Assembly (NCBI GenBank): GCA_973895155.1
Contig: OZ316898.1
Location: 3,844,001-3,908,000, forward strand
DNA from: Marsupella aquatica
Lineage: Eukaryota; Marchantiophyta
DNA: 64,000 nucleotides
Reading direction: 5' to 3'
The notes beneath the pieces were generated by a model. That model had not been told where the DNA came from. It did not search any database and saw only the letters and a list, made by a program, of their open reading frames with translations. Shown here piece by piece: positions 37,107 through 46,772 of the stretch (position 1 is its first letter; each line of letters opens with the position of its first letter). A program made the position numbers and the translations under genes.

Positions 37107-37326
37107 ACTCCTCTTTTTCTTGCCGAGGGTCCACCCTGAGGTTCCCTAGGTCACGACATTACTTCTTACCTTCTGAGTTTCCGGGTGCCTTTTGGGTACG
37201 ACGGTTCAAACCCGGCTTCTGATCCGGGTCGGACAATGGCCTACCCGGACATTTGTCCGGGTCCGGGTTGGACATTGGTCCGGGTCTCTTCTTCTCCCTA
37301 CTTCCTCTTCCAAAAAGACAATCTTC

Positions 37327-38490
37327 TTACTGCTGATCTCTTCTCCTATCATTCCTCCTGGTCATGAGGTCTCTGGCCAATTCTGAAGTTGAAATAACAA
37401 TGTATCTTTCTCCGCTGATCCTTCCGTTCAGTTTGAGAATTACTAAATGTAGGAGATCTCCTTCCCACCACGTGATTGATAACCAGTGAATCCCTCGTCT
37501 ACCTCTTAGACTGAGTACTCTTGTTCGCAAATAATAATCTCTAATGTTTTGAACTCTAAAACTACCAAGTGATCTTGGTTGGGGTCTCGGCATTTTGGGG
37601 TATCAATTTAAATCTACTTGGAAGAATCCATTGTTCAACACCACTTGCTCTACTGACGTCCTATATCCATTCAATAGATTTTCTAGGAAATCAAGTGCAT
37701 CTACCCAAGGTTCACTAATCTCATGTAATACGGCTAACGTCTCCTTGATTTTGATTTCCTCTGTTTCAGACGCCCAAATAGTATAGTGCTTGTGCTTCTT
37801 TAACAGAAATTCAAAATCATTCTCCTCCTTGATGGGTAATAACTTATACTCACCATCATCAATCCAAAGTCTCTTCAATACTAAAACATTGGCCAAATCA
37901 AACATTTTTGGCAAATCGGAACTCCATTGAAAACAGGGTTTTCCTGCCCTCCAATCCTTCCACTTGAGTAGAATCCAACGGTTTCTATTATAATGGTCCA
38001 ATGTTCCTATCAACTCTTGCCTTTCCAAAGTCACAACAGGCTTCTCTTCATTTAGACGTACATTTGAATTCTCATAGAACTTCCCTAGTACATTGTCAAG
38101 CTTGTTTCTCCAATATTGATCTCCTTTCAATGTTGCCAATGCTTCCTTTAATTCCTCTTCAATTTCTATGTCTAGGATTTCCTCTTCAATGTGGTGGTCC
38201 CTCAATAAATCAGGAATGCAATCCTTGTCGAATTCTTCATCATAAGTGGCTTCCACCAATTCGAATCTACCATTTACAAATCTTCTAAAAATCAACAAAC
38301 AATCAAGAAAAACATTCGTGTCCCATGAATCAACTTTAATCAATTCTCCTCCCCAAAAGTAACTTCCTCCACTACTTCTCACAATTGTTGCTCTTGAATG
38401 TGTAGTAGCATCTTTGATATTTTGGGTTTGGTTCTCTCTTGACTTGATTTGGGCTCTCTCCCTCTTTTGAGGTCGATTTCTCCTCACCAT
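37327..38490 (-). pseudogene. Extra ORF between primer site and gag (about 387 codons, one in-frame stop)
   Basis: Begins with ATG at 38490 about 120 bases after the primer site and reads 295 codons to a TGA at 37603-37605. The same frame then continues for 91 more codons to 37327, so the two pieces look like one protein broken by a single stop. The product starts very basic (MVRRNRPQKRERAQ), has an acidic helical middle (IEEEILDIEIEEELKEAL) and Trp-rich segments (NRWILLKWKDWRAGKPCF). No domain is recognised. Tat/Ogre elements also carry an ORF before gag, but I cannot show homology by eye. The stop context allows CGA to TGA. Confidence 0.75.
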
Positions 38491-38611
38491 AACTTAGGAG
38501 GTTCCAGCCTCTTTTCCTTAATCAAGTACCTTTTTGCCGTTACTTCTTGACTTGTTTTTGTTGATCTCCTTTTGACATCCACTGTCGCGACAGGTCTCCC
38601 GATCTCAGTTA

Positions 38612-38630
38612 CTCCCCGGCAGCAGCGCCA
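38612..38630 (-). other. Primer-binding site, tRNA-Asp type
   Basis: The minus strand reads TGGCGCTGCTGCCGGGGAG, close to the complement of a plant tRNA-Asp 3' end (the Athila-type site TGGCGCCGTTGCCGGGG, from memory). It lies 16 bases inside the 5' LTR boundary, a longer gap than usual. Confidence 0.8.
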
Positions 38631-38992
38631 AAAAGAGTGTATAGTATGTAGCAAGGTGATAAAGAGATAAATGACTATTTACTCCTTAACAACTCGATTT
38701 CGTTTCGGTTAGGAGTGGATAAGATCGAAAAGACCTAATTAACATGATATGAGAAGTTTACACCAACATTCTTAGGTTGGAAAGATTTATAATGATCTCC
38801 TTAACATAAGTGTTTAACCATAAACTCAAGTGGGTAATCCTTAGGATTCACAGTGCAATAATAAAGACTAGAATTAATAAAGATTGAAACTAGAGAGAGA
38901 GTAGATAGGATTTTTCAAAGTGCAAGGGAATTGAATTTCTGACCATCACCACTCCTTCAATAAGGATTATGGCCTAATTTAAGATTCAGAAA

Positions 38993-39259
38993 TCAACATT
39001 TTCTATGCTTTTTGATTTCTCGTAGCAACTCTTCTCCATCTTTTGAATTTAGAAGACAACAATGTAAATCAACCTGTGACAGTTTTCTGGTCTTGCTTAA
39101 GACGGTACTAGGATACTCGAATTGGTTTACTTCTCCTACAATCCTTAAGATTGCTTGTTTGAGTTTTGTGCAAATGTCAATTTCCTCTTTGGTGAATCTT
39201 CCAAATGTATTGATCACAAATCTCATTGATCTTTCAATATCATTGGCACACTCTAGCAT
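38993..39259 (-). CDS. Small second ORF in the LTR
   Basis: 88 codons from ATG 39259, helical and basic (ERSMRFVINTFGRF, EELLREIKKHRKC). The 3' LTR keeps only its C-terminal half because of the deletion. No family recognised; may be chance or a remnant. Confidence 0.3.
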   Translation of the reverse strand: MLECANDIERSMRFVINTFGRFTKEEIDICTKLKQAILRIVGEVNQFEYPSTVLSKTRKLSQVDLHCCLLNSKDGEELLREIKKHRKC

Positions 39260-39639
39260 TCATTGAATACTTCACAACAACTCAAGGGTTGCTAAAACTT
39301 CTTCCTTTTACTCAACCATGGTAAAAAGAACGGGAAGAAAAGACATAGATTTCTTCAAAGGCAATGAGGAAATCAAATGTATATTTTCTCTCTCCCAAGG
39401 TTGACTTTGGGTTCTCCTCCTTTTGTACTAAAAGTGGAGATTATGAAAACTAAGACATGCCTCTTCAAAACCCAAGTCTAAAGAAATATGTAAATAAAAG
39501 TGAACTATCCTAGTCAAAAATGGAGTAGAGTCTCCAATGGATACATTAACAAAATATTGGAGTCTACTTACTCATATACTAATCTATATACCTATTTCTA
39601 AGTCTAAACTAATGTGGCTCTAACTCTCTAAATATAACT

Positions 39640-41375
39640 CTATTCTGGTCCTAGCTTTTGGGAAGGAATCTCCTCAGGGTTAGCCATGGCAAGGGGTTCT
39701 GGTCGAAGGAAAACTCCCTGCTGACCAGTGGTAAAAGGGATGGACGGGTCAATATCCATGTTCTCCTGATGGGCACTTGGGTCATGAGAATAAGTGTAAG
39801 AATGGGAGTGGAAGTGTGTACTGGGAGTGGGGAAACCAGGAGGGTTGAGGGGTGATGAGGGGCCAGTGGAATAGACTCCTTCATGAGGACTAGGAGAGAA
39901 AGATCTGGTAGTAAAGGGAGGAATCTCAGTATCAGCTAATAGCTCCTTAGTAGTCAAGTCACTCATCTCCCTTAAGGCTTCACAGGTCTTTGAGAGGCCT
40001 GTAAGTGCATCATCCACCTTGGTACTCACATCTACCACTAAATGGTTAATCTTGGAGAAAAGGATGGGTGTGGTGTTCTTGGCCAAATACTCATCATAAA
40101 TTTGGGCCTTAAGAAGATCCAGAGAAGCTATCTTAGTCAAAGGCTCAATTAGATCCAAAGATTGAGTGATACTGAGTTTGAGAGTATGCTCAAGCTCATT
40201 CTTCTTCTTACTCCTTTCCAACTGCTGTTTGAGTTCAGATACCTTCTTCTTGAGGAACTCATTCTCCTTCTCCAACTTCCTCTTATCTGTGGCATCACTC
40301 ATGGTGGAGATCTTTTCAAGAATCTGCCCTGGTTTTACTCCTAACTTCTGAGAAATGTCAGTGATGGCCTTCTCCATCACAGTGGTCTTCTTCTTCACCT
40401 TCTGGAATGTGTCTGAGATGATCTGGAAATCAGCTAGGGTGTCTTGGGAGGCATGGCCGGGTGCATCCGGAAATTCAGCCGGGTCGACAAAGGCCGGGTC
40501 GGAAAAGTCCGGGTCGAGGTTCCGGGCAGCAGACCGGGTCTTTCGAGGATTTGTCTCTGCTGGCTCCTCATCCTCACTGTCATCAGAGGTGGCCTGGGTG
40601 ATATCTGGATCTGTCTCTCCATACTTTATGAAGTTGAACTTGGCCAATAGTAATTTCTTCTCCTCTCTGAACAAAACTCCTTCAAAGCTATATAGATGTA
40701 CCAGGTAGCAGGAGAGGGGAGTAGGACTCTTATTGGACAGGTTTTGTACCAACTTCCTTATCAAATCAAAGATAAGCTTAGCCCAGTTGACTTTTTTTTC
40801 TCCTTTGTAAGCAGCAACAATGGTAGAGCCAACTCCAACAGTAACTCTTCTTGGCTTCTTAGGGTACAGCAGGGGTAGCAGAAAGCTGAAGACTCGTCTC
40901 AGATCAGGATCCAAACACTTAGAAACATTGAACCCGTCCTTACTGTTGATGGCTCCTTTGAAGTAAGGGAGGATTAGATTGACAGCTCTCCCCACTGGAC
41001 CTTCTCCTTCATCTTCCAATACAAAAGCTCCTACAATCATCATTTGAGTCCATCGCTCAGGTCGGCCTCTAGAGGTATCCTTAAACTCAGTCGGATGGAT
41101 CGGATCTCTCTGATCATATCTTCGCTCTGATAACTCCAGGGTAGCTCCATCAGAGACTCACATCCCATCCTGAGCAAAGACTCCCTCAGTTTGACCTTCT
41201 CAGCTTCACTGTCCGGAATAGCTGGCCTCAGAATTTTCATGGCAATGGGGACCTCCTTTCTCTTCGATCGTCTCACAGGGGCTTTAACCGGAGTAGGTGC
41301 AGGTGATGTTGAGGTTGAATGCCCCTTAGAGACGCGAGAAGTGGACATTCCGGCTGGATCCGCCCCTTGCTCCAT
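39640..41375 (-). pseudogene. LTR-encoded protein, about 580 codons, broken by a 7-bp deletion
   Basis: Coding lies wholly inside the 5' LTR, in the element's sense direction. From the first ATG (41375) it reads a basic Ser/Thr/Pro-rich start, then RPAIPDSEAEKVKLRE, and loses frame at about 41096 where seven bases present in the 3' LTR are missing. It then reads 467 codons to 39640: a hydrophobic/basic domain (LRRVFSFLLPLLYPKKPRR, WAKLIFDLIRKLVQNLS, LVHLYSFEGVLFREEKKLLL), an acidic segment (DDSEDEEPAE), a long coiled coil (about KRKLEKENEFLKKKVSELKQ) and a Pro/Ser/His-rich end. The WxxLIFD...LVHLY pattern recalls proteins of unknown role in other plant retroelements, but I cannot name the family with certainty. 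Confidence 0.75.
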
Positions 41376-42244
41376 AGGATTTCTGCAAGCTGAAAATTGA
41401 TTTCTGGTATATGTTCTGCCTCCTCTACGGCAAGCTCTACAATGAGGCGACTTTAGAATGTTCAATCTCTTTGGTGTCGACCACTGGTAGAAATGTCCGG
41501 GTCGACCTGGCCGCAGCGTTTCTGATCAACTGAAAATCATTTCGGAAGAATTGCATCAAGATTTTGTCAACCACAATGCAGGGTCATCTAACGTGGGGAA
41601 AATTGGGACTCAATCGGGCCTACAATGATGATGTCCGGGTTGACCTGGCCTCCCTTCTCACAACCGATGTATCCACTATCAGGATCTCAAACTTCCTGCC
41701 TTCACTTCCAGCGATGGAGTAGGCATTCCCCTCACAACGAATCAGTCAGTTCCCTCATATCCAGGCTCTCATCATGCAATGCAAGATTGGTCCTATAATC
41801 CGGACCCAAGATCCTCTACCAAAAGGGTAGAGCCTCCTCACTCTACTGCTTAAATAGCCTAATGCGCTCGGGAGCTCAAAACCTACTAAGTTTGGCTTTG
41901 AGAGGTGTGAGAGGCCGGATCGACTCTCCTTCCTTATATCCGGATTCTGCTGTGGTCGTGCCTGTGTTTGACTTATGGTTTTAAAAACTTTGGCAATGGA
42001 CAGCTGTTGTTGAGTAGAGTCTCGGTATAAGCTTTATATCTCATTCCAGGCTTATAGTAAAAAGTTCCGGGTCGATCCTCCTTCTCTAATATCAATCCGG
42101 GTTGACCTCAGATGGGCTTGAAAGTCTCATAACACTTCAAAGTAGACTTCAGGTCCCTCTTTAGCCTCATTTGAGATCTTAAACGTAAAAATTCTAAAAT
42201 TTATGGTTAGTTAACCCTTCTTTTATAAACATCCTTATCTCACA

Positions 42245-42249
42245 TGAAT
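42245..42249. repeat. Target-site duplication TGAAT, right copy
   Basis: Identical to 28544-28548 and directly abuts the LTR end TTATCTCACA. Confidence 0.85.
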
Positions 42250-43149
42250 ACTTGCCCTAAATTTGATGTCCATAAGTCCAAATTTTCCTTTACCTAAAAA
42301 GGGTGTGCACTTATCAGTAAATGCAATCTCATTGGATTATGTGCTTACTGATAAGTGTACCATCTTTCTTAGTTTTTGTACAAAATGCACTTATAAATTG
42401 TTTTACACTTTTTAAAGTTATCATTTAGCTAAATGATTTGATATCTATTTGGCCTTAGAAAAGGTGAAAAAAATGCAAACTTCTTGTAAAATGAGAAGAA
42501 AGAATAGGATGCCTTCTACTAAACCAAATTGGCTCTTGGACTGAACCAATTGTACATTGGGGCATGGATAAATATTGTATAGAGAAGAATTGAGAGAGAT
42601 CACGGATTGAGCTTGTCCTGACAAATACATTATGTCAGGGTATGTACTTGCAACGACAATGGGAGGATAGACGGGGGAATCCATTGGCCTACTATAGGGA
42701 AGTATCGAGGGAAGAATAGAAAAGATTGTTTGTACTTGTTTTGTAGGGTTACCTTTTTGCAGGGTTTGGTTAATTTATTTATTCTATACTAAGTTTCTTT
42801 AGATTTTTTCTGACACAGAAACTGCAAATTCAAATGACGACCACTTCAAAAAAAAGGCGCAACTCTTTATTATAGTTCTTGATTGACTTTGGATATGGTG
42901 GAGTTTCTCTATTCATTGTTTTGCAGCAGCAAGGTACAGGAGTCCTTTCAGCTTCTTCTCCTTGGAGAGCATGTTACATGATTGCAACACACACTTATTA
43001 ACAACCCAACTCGACCATTCAGAATAAAACTCAATCTCAAGACTCATTAAGAGCCTCCGTACAAAGCTGCCCGCACACGCAAACCGTGCAAGTCCAAGCT
43101 TTCTTGAAGTATGAATAGGGTATGAGTGAACCCCACTTTTGGGTGGGGT

Positions 43150-43235
43150 GAATGACAAAAGCTATTGACGCTGGCAGGAGTCAAACTCGAGACCTCCTGA
43201 GTCCCAGTGAGATCCTCTAGCATGCAGCCTGGGGG
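43150..43235 (-). repeat. tRNA-derived SINE-like fragment
   Basis: The minus strand contains CTGGGACTCAGGAGGTCTCG followed by AGTTTGACTCCTGCC. The latter fits a Pol III box B (GGTTCGANTCC with changes), preceded by an anticodon-stem-like segment. No clean cloverleaf forms, so it is not a tRNA gene. No tail or target duplication was identified. Confidence 0.35.
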
Positions 43236-44282
43236 CAACTGGTGACCACATGGATTTGCACTCAATATTTAACCTTATCAGTGTCAGGAACAGTGGGCTG
43301 TGGGCAGCTAGATACGGGCTAATCTTGATTCTAGTCTCTAATACTTGACCAAGCATATGCCTCATAGACCCCATTAGTACGAAACTTGCACTGAATGCCC
43401 CCAATGCTTCCCCCTCAAAGCTTTACATGGAACAGTTTGGACCCGCATCTGAAATTCAGTAAGTCAAGTTCTGTGTGGTGTTTTCTGCAAGGTTCACCAT
43501 TTCAGCCTTGCCATGCAACACAGGACAATAGCATAGTACATTAATTTACCAGGGTCGGCAGCATTATGTCTTCATTTGATTTTTCAATTTTTGGGCTTGG
43601 CGAGAGTAAGTATTGGGACTGTCATTAGAAGGGGGCGGAAATCAGGGATAACCATTTAGTGGCATATGGTGCGCCCATGAGTTGTACTTGAAACCTTACT
43701 GCTGTTTCAGTAAAGATTCCCTTTGAGTTCTATGTGTAATCAATTGGTTATGTGTAATTGTTGGGTCCGTAATGGACTGATTCATTTTCAAAAATGTGCT
43801 TAGTGTTATGCGAATGGTCAAACATGTGCTAAGTCTCACCTGAATCAGGTATCATATATTCTTGACCAACTTAAATATCTTGCAACACAAACCAATAGAT
43901 GTGGAGTAAAAGATAGAACTACAAGAACACAACCAAAGTGAAGGGTGCCAGAACACACACCGAATGTCAAAGGGACCAAAGTGGGCACCTCTGCATTGGG
44001 GACCAAGAAGGGCATTGACGGGGATTTGAGAAGGTAGGGGAGCGAGCTGCCTTAATGTGCTGTCAATAAATTTTTCCTACCACTTACTTTTCATCAACAT
44101 TCCCCAAACATTTGTTAGGATTAAAACTAAATAAAGTGTTTTAACTGTTTAGAATTCATTAAAGGAGCCATGCAACGTTAAGGCTCATACGTGTACACAC
44201 TTTATGGGATCTTTAGGGTCTAGTAGATATGAACTATTCACCTACATGCCTTACAATTTTGAAGTTGCACAACTAGGTAGAG

Positions 44283-44395
44283 GCAATACCCAATTGGCAT
44301 TTGCTTTTAGTACTAAGGAAAGTAGCCAATATCCAAGTGGCATTTGCTCTTACTCGCGAAGGAGCCAATACCCAATTGGCATTACTTTGCTCTCA
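44283..44395. repeat. Three-copy tandem repeat, about 42-bp unit
   Basis: CAATACCCAATTGGCATTTGC, CAATATCCAAGTGGCATTTG and CAATACCCAATTGGCATTAC occur in order near 44285, 44327 and 44368. Confidence 0.65.
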
Positions 44396-44545
44396 CTATA
44401 TTCTACCTGCTGATGAGGATCCTCATTGTGACAGCAAATAGCAAACAAATTTACTGGTATGAGCAAAATAAATCCTGTTACCAGCAACAAAAATTCAAAA
44501 ATGTGTTATTGAAGTTATATTTTCCAGAATATTTCTAAACATAAC

Positions 44546-44601
44546 ATTTTTTTGCTAGCGCTAGGCACTACTATTACTAGCTCTGGGCGCTAGCAAAAAA
44601 T
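44546..44601. repeat. Strong hairpin with GCTAGCGC stem
   Basis: ATTTTTTTGCTAGCGC at 44546-44561 is complementary to GCGCTAGCAAAAAAT at 44587-44601, separated by a 25-base loop. The stem is at least 14 bp with no mismatch apart from one base in the A/T run. Could be a tiny foldback element or a chance cruciform. Confidence 0.7.
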
Positions 44602-45235
44602 ATCAACTAAACAAAAAAGATAAATTCCAAAGAAAAGTCCAAAAACTTATCACCCATGCATTTGCTGTTACCAGTAATTGTTTGTTGTTGCCAATAATTG
44701 TTTGTTGTTATACACCTGCTGATTAAGAAAAAGTCAAAGTTCAACAAATTGGATGTGCAAAATTATCGTGAGCTGGAATGTTCATGATATGGCTAAACTT
44801 TCTGGATGTTAAAAAAATAGCATTTTGTTCATATACAGATTACTCCAAAGATGGTCTACTAAGTGAATAGATCTTCAATGGGATCTTGAATAAACAGCCC
44901 TACTTAGGCATAAGAATTTTGGTCCCCAACCACAATAACTCTATCATACCACATCAGATATCAATTGAAGCAAATATCCTAAAAGGAAACTCAAACAATG
45001 GAGCTGCTCAGGTGCTGGTGGTCAATCCTAAGGGTCCCTTTGAGGGGTTCTATGTTGGTGTGGGCTCTTGGTTTCAAATTTGATTTTTGCCCAGCTGGGT
45101 GTACGTGTTCTGCATCTTATAAAACCAAGGATTTTTCCCTGCCCAAGCCATTACATAACCATTCTGCTCAGGCTTGGTTTCCCTTTTTTTGTTTCAGAAA
45201 GGAAAGAACTCCTGGCTTAGAAATTCTTTTTATGA

Positions 45236-46027
45236 TTGCAGTGCCAGTGGTGTAGTGACAATGGAATTCCTCCTGGGCAAGGTCAGAAAATGATTGCCTC
45301 ATTAATTGGCCAATTGGACACTCTCGTAGATGGCAGACTGGTCCATTTGAAGCACAACCTCTGTGCTATTGTTATGTACCATCTCATGCTTCTTTATATT
45401 CAGAAGATTGAATATACACATCTAGAAAAGATCTGTCCTACTTTCTTAAGGGGCAAGAACATACAAGATGCTAACAAAAAAGCTCTTGCTGCTTGGGACA
45501 CTATCTCTAGACCATACATAGAAGGGGGATTGACTATAATTATGAGCTTCAATCTCAAGCATGTAAGATGAGGAACCTCATCAAGCACCTCACTGGAACT
45601 ATACACTGCATAAATGAGCATCACAAGGTCCTTGCTCAAAATCACTCCTATGAAGGATCATTTCCAAAGGAGCTGAGATTTGGGGACCCTAGTGATACTC
45701 CACATGCTCTCCCCTGTGCTCTCCCTTGTCAAAAAGTTGCTTATGCTCTTGCTCTCAATTACTTGCTTAGGGGTTGTGAGTCTTTGCATAGATTTTCAGC
45801 TAGATTTTTGGAAGGTGCTCCAAGCTGGTTTCTCTTCAAATGATACTGCTATTTGGTGCCGCAAACAGAACTTTGGCTTCTTCCTTCACATTCAAAAGAT
45901 GCTTAGTAGCACAAGCACATTCCAAGCTAATAGTGCCCGGTTACCATTTCAACCCATTCTCCGTGGAGCTTGTATGAATGTTCATGCTATGCTTCAACGT
46001 ACTAGAAGTGTGAAAAAGGCAGTTTGA
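45236..46027 (+). pseudogene. Fragment of a LINE-like (non-LTR) retrotransposon polyprotein
   Basis: Frames 45236-45571 and 45568-46027 overlap in different phases. The first contains IQKIEYTHLEKICPTFLRGKN followed by KALAAWDTISRPYIEGGL, the pattern FLWG...W..I..PK.EGGLG typical of the region after RT in plant non-LTR elements (family knowledge). The second continues with WCRKQNFGFFLHIQK. The frame breaks and absence of RT and endonuclease regions mark a decayed fragment. Confidence 0.5.
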
Positions 46028-46618
46028 GTCAGACACTCACTGATCAGTGAGATGTCTGAAAGAGCAACAGTGAACAAGAAATCACCCAAGACTGGTAACT
46101 AACAATATTGGGTTGTAGTGCTAGATCTAGACTCTGTACATATATGTCATCTCCACTATAGGGAGGTGCTCTGCTACTGGTCTCCAGCCTTGGAAGATGA
46201 AGCCCCCATGGACTATGTAGGTTGGGGAATATGCTCCCATGGACTTTGGGAGCCAGGACATTCTATCAGGAATATTCCTGGTTAGTCCATCAGGGTTGCA
46301 AGGTTTGTGTCTACAATCCATGCCCAGAGGACCAACCAACACAAACATTTTTGTTTTTTTGTTACTATTGACAAGGAAAAGACAAATGTTTTTACAAAGA
46401 AAAAGCATTATCTGAGTATATAACAGGTTTTGCAATGGTGAATATGGGTTGTGCTGCTTCATCCACGCATTTTGTCAAACGTTCGGATTTATGGGGGCTT
46501 TAGTTGTCCCTTTTTTCAGAATGGTGCCTTTATTGAGGAATAGAAACCCAGCATCTTCAGCACATTCAAACCTTTTGAAAAAAAAACCTTTTTGGAAATA
46601 CGATACTTAGGGGGGGTT

Positions 46619-46772
46619 GGGCCACCATCAACAAAGCTTCAGGAATATATTCGATGTGATGAGTTTTTGACCATCGTCAATGTGGCTCGCCTGGACTACT
46701 GGGCCACCATCTATAACACTTTTGGACCATATTCGGTGTGATGAGCTTGTGACCATCACCAATGTAGCTTGC
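46619..46772. repeat. Direct repeat, two copies spaced 82 bp
   Basis: GGGCCACCATC, ATATTCGRTGTGATGAG, TTGTGACCATC (or TTTGACCATC) and AATGTRGCT occur in the same order from 46619 and from 46701. Confidence 0.7.

Larger units (their letters stand above)
28549..42244 (-). mobile_element. Complete, mutated Ty3/gypsy retrotransposon with giant coding LTRs
   Basis: Both LTRs share the same TG...CA outer ends (in plus orientation TGTAGCAAGG ... TTATCTCACA) and the pair is flanked by TGAAT. Transcription direction is minus. In order from 42244 downward: 5' LTR, tRNA-Asp-type primer site, pre-gag ORF, gag, protease, RT, RNase H, integrase, polypurine tract, 3' LTR. The integrase tail (FPGKLHTRWLGPYLVKEVFPNGSL) has no chromodomain and resembles that of Athila/Tat-group non-chromoviruses. 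The primer site also fits that group (family knowledge). An ORF before gag recalls Tat/Ogre elements. Several stops, a frameshift and an altered RT site show this copy is dead. LTR divergence is about 14 differences in 820 compared bases (hand count, 30241-31060 against 41425-42244). Confidence 0.93.
38647..42244 (-). repeat. 5' LTR, 3598 bp, protein-coding
   Basis: Matches 28549-31060 end to end apart from the 3' LTR deletion. Minus-strand start TGTGAGATAAGG, end CCTTGCTACA. A TATA-like GATATAAAGC lies near 42029-42040 on the minus strand. More than three fifths of its length is occupied by open frames in the direction of transcription. Confidence 0.93.
42250..45235. other. Spacer without a recognised gene
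   Basis: AT-rich. Apart from the SINE-like stretch, the tandem triplet and the hairpin listed separately, I see no coding or RNA gene. Confidence 0.45.

Noticed and set aside
40355-40708. Plus-strand frame of 117 codons inside the LTR
   Set aside because: Antisense shadow of the LTR-encoded protein; no independent evidence.
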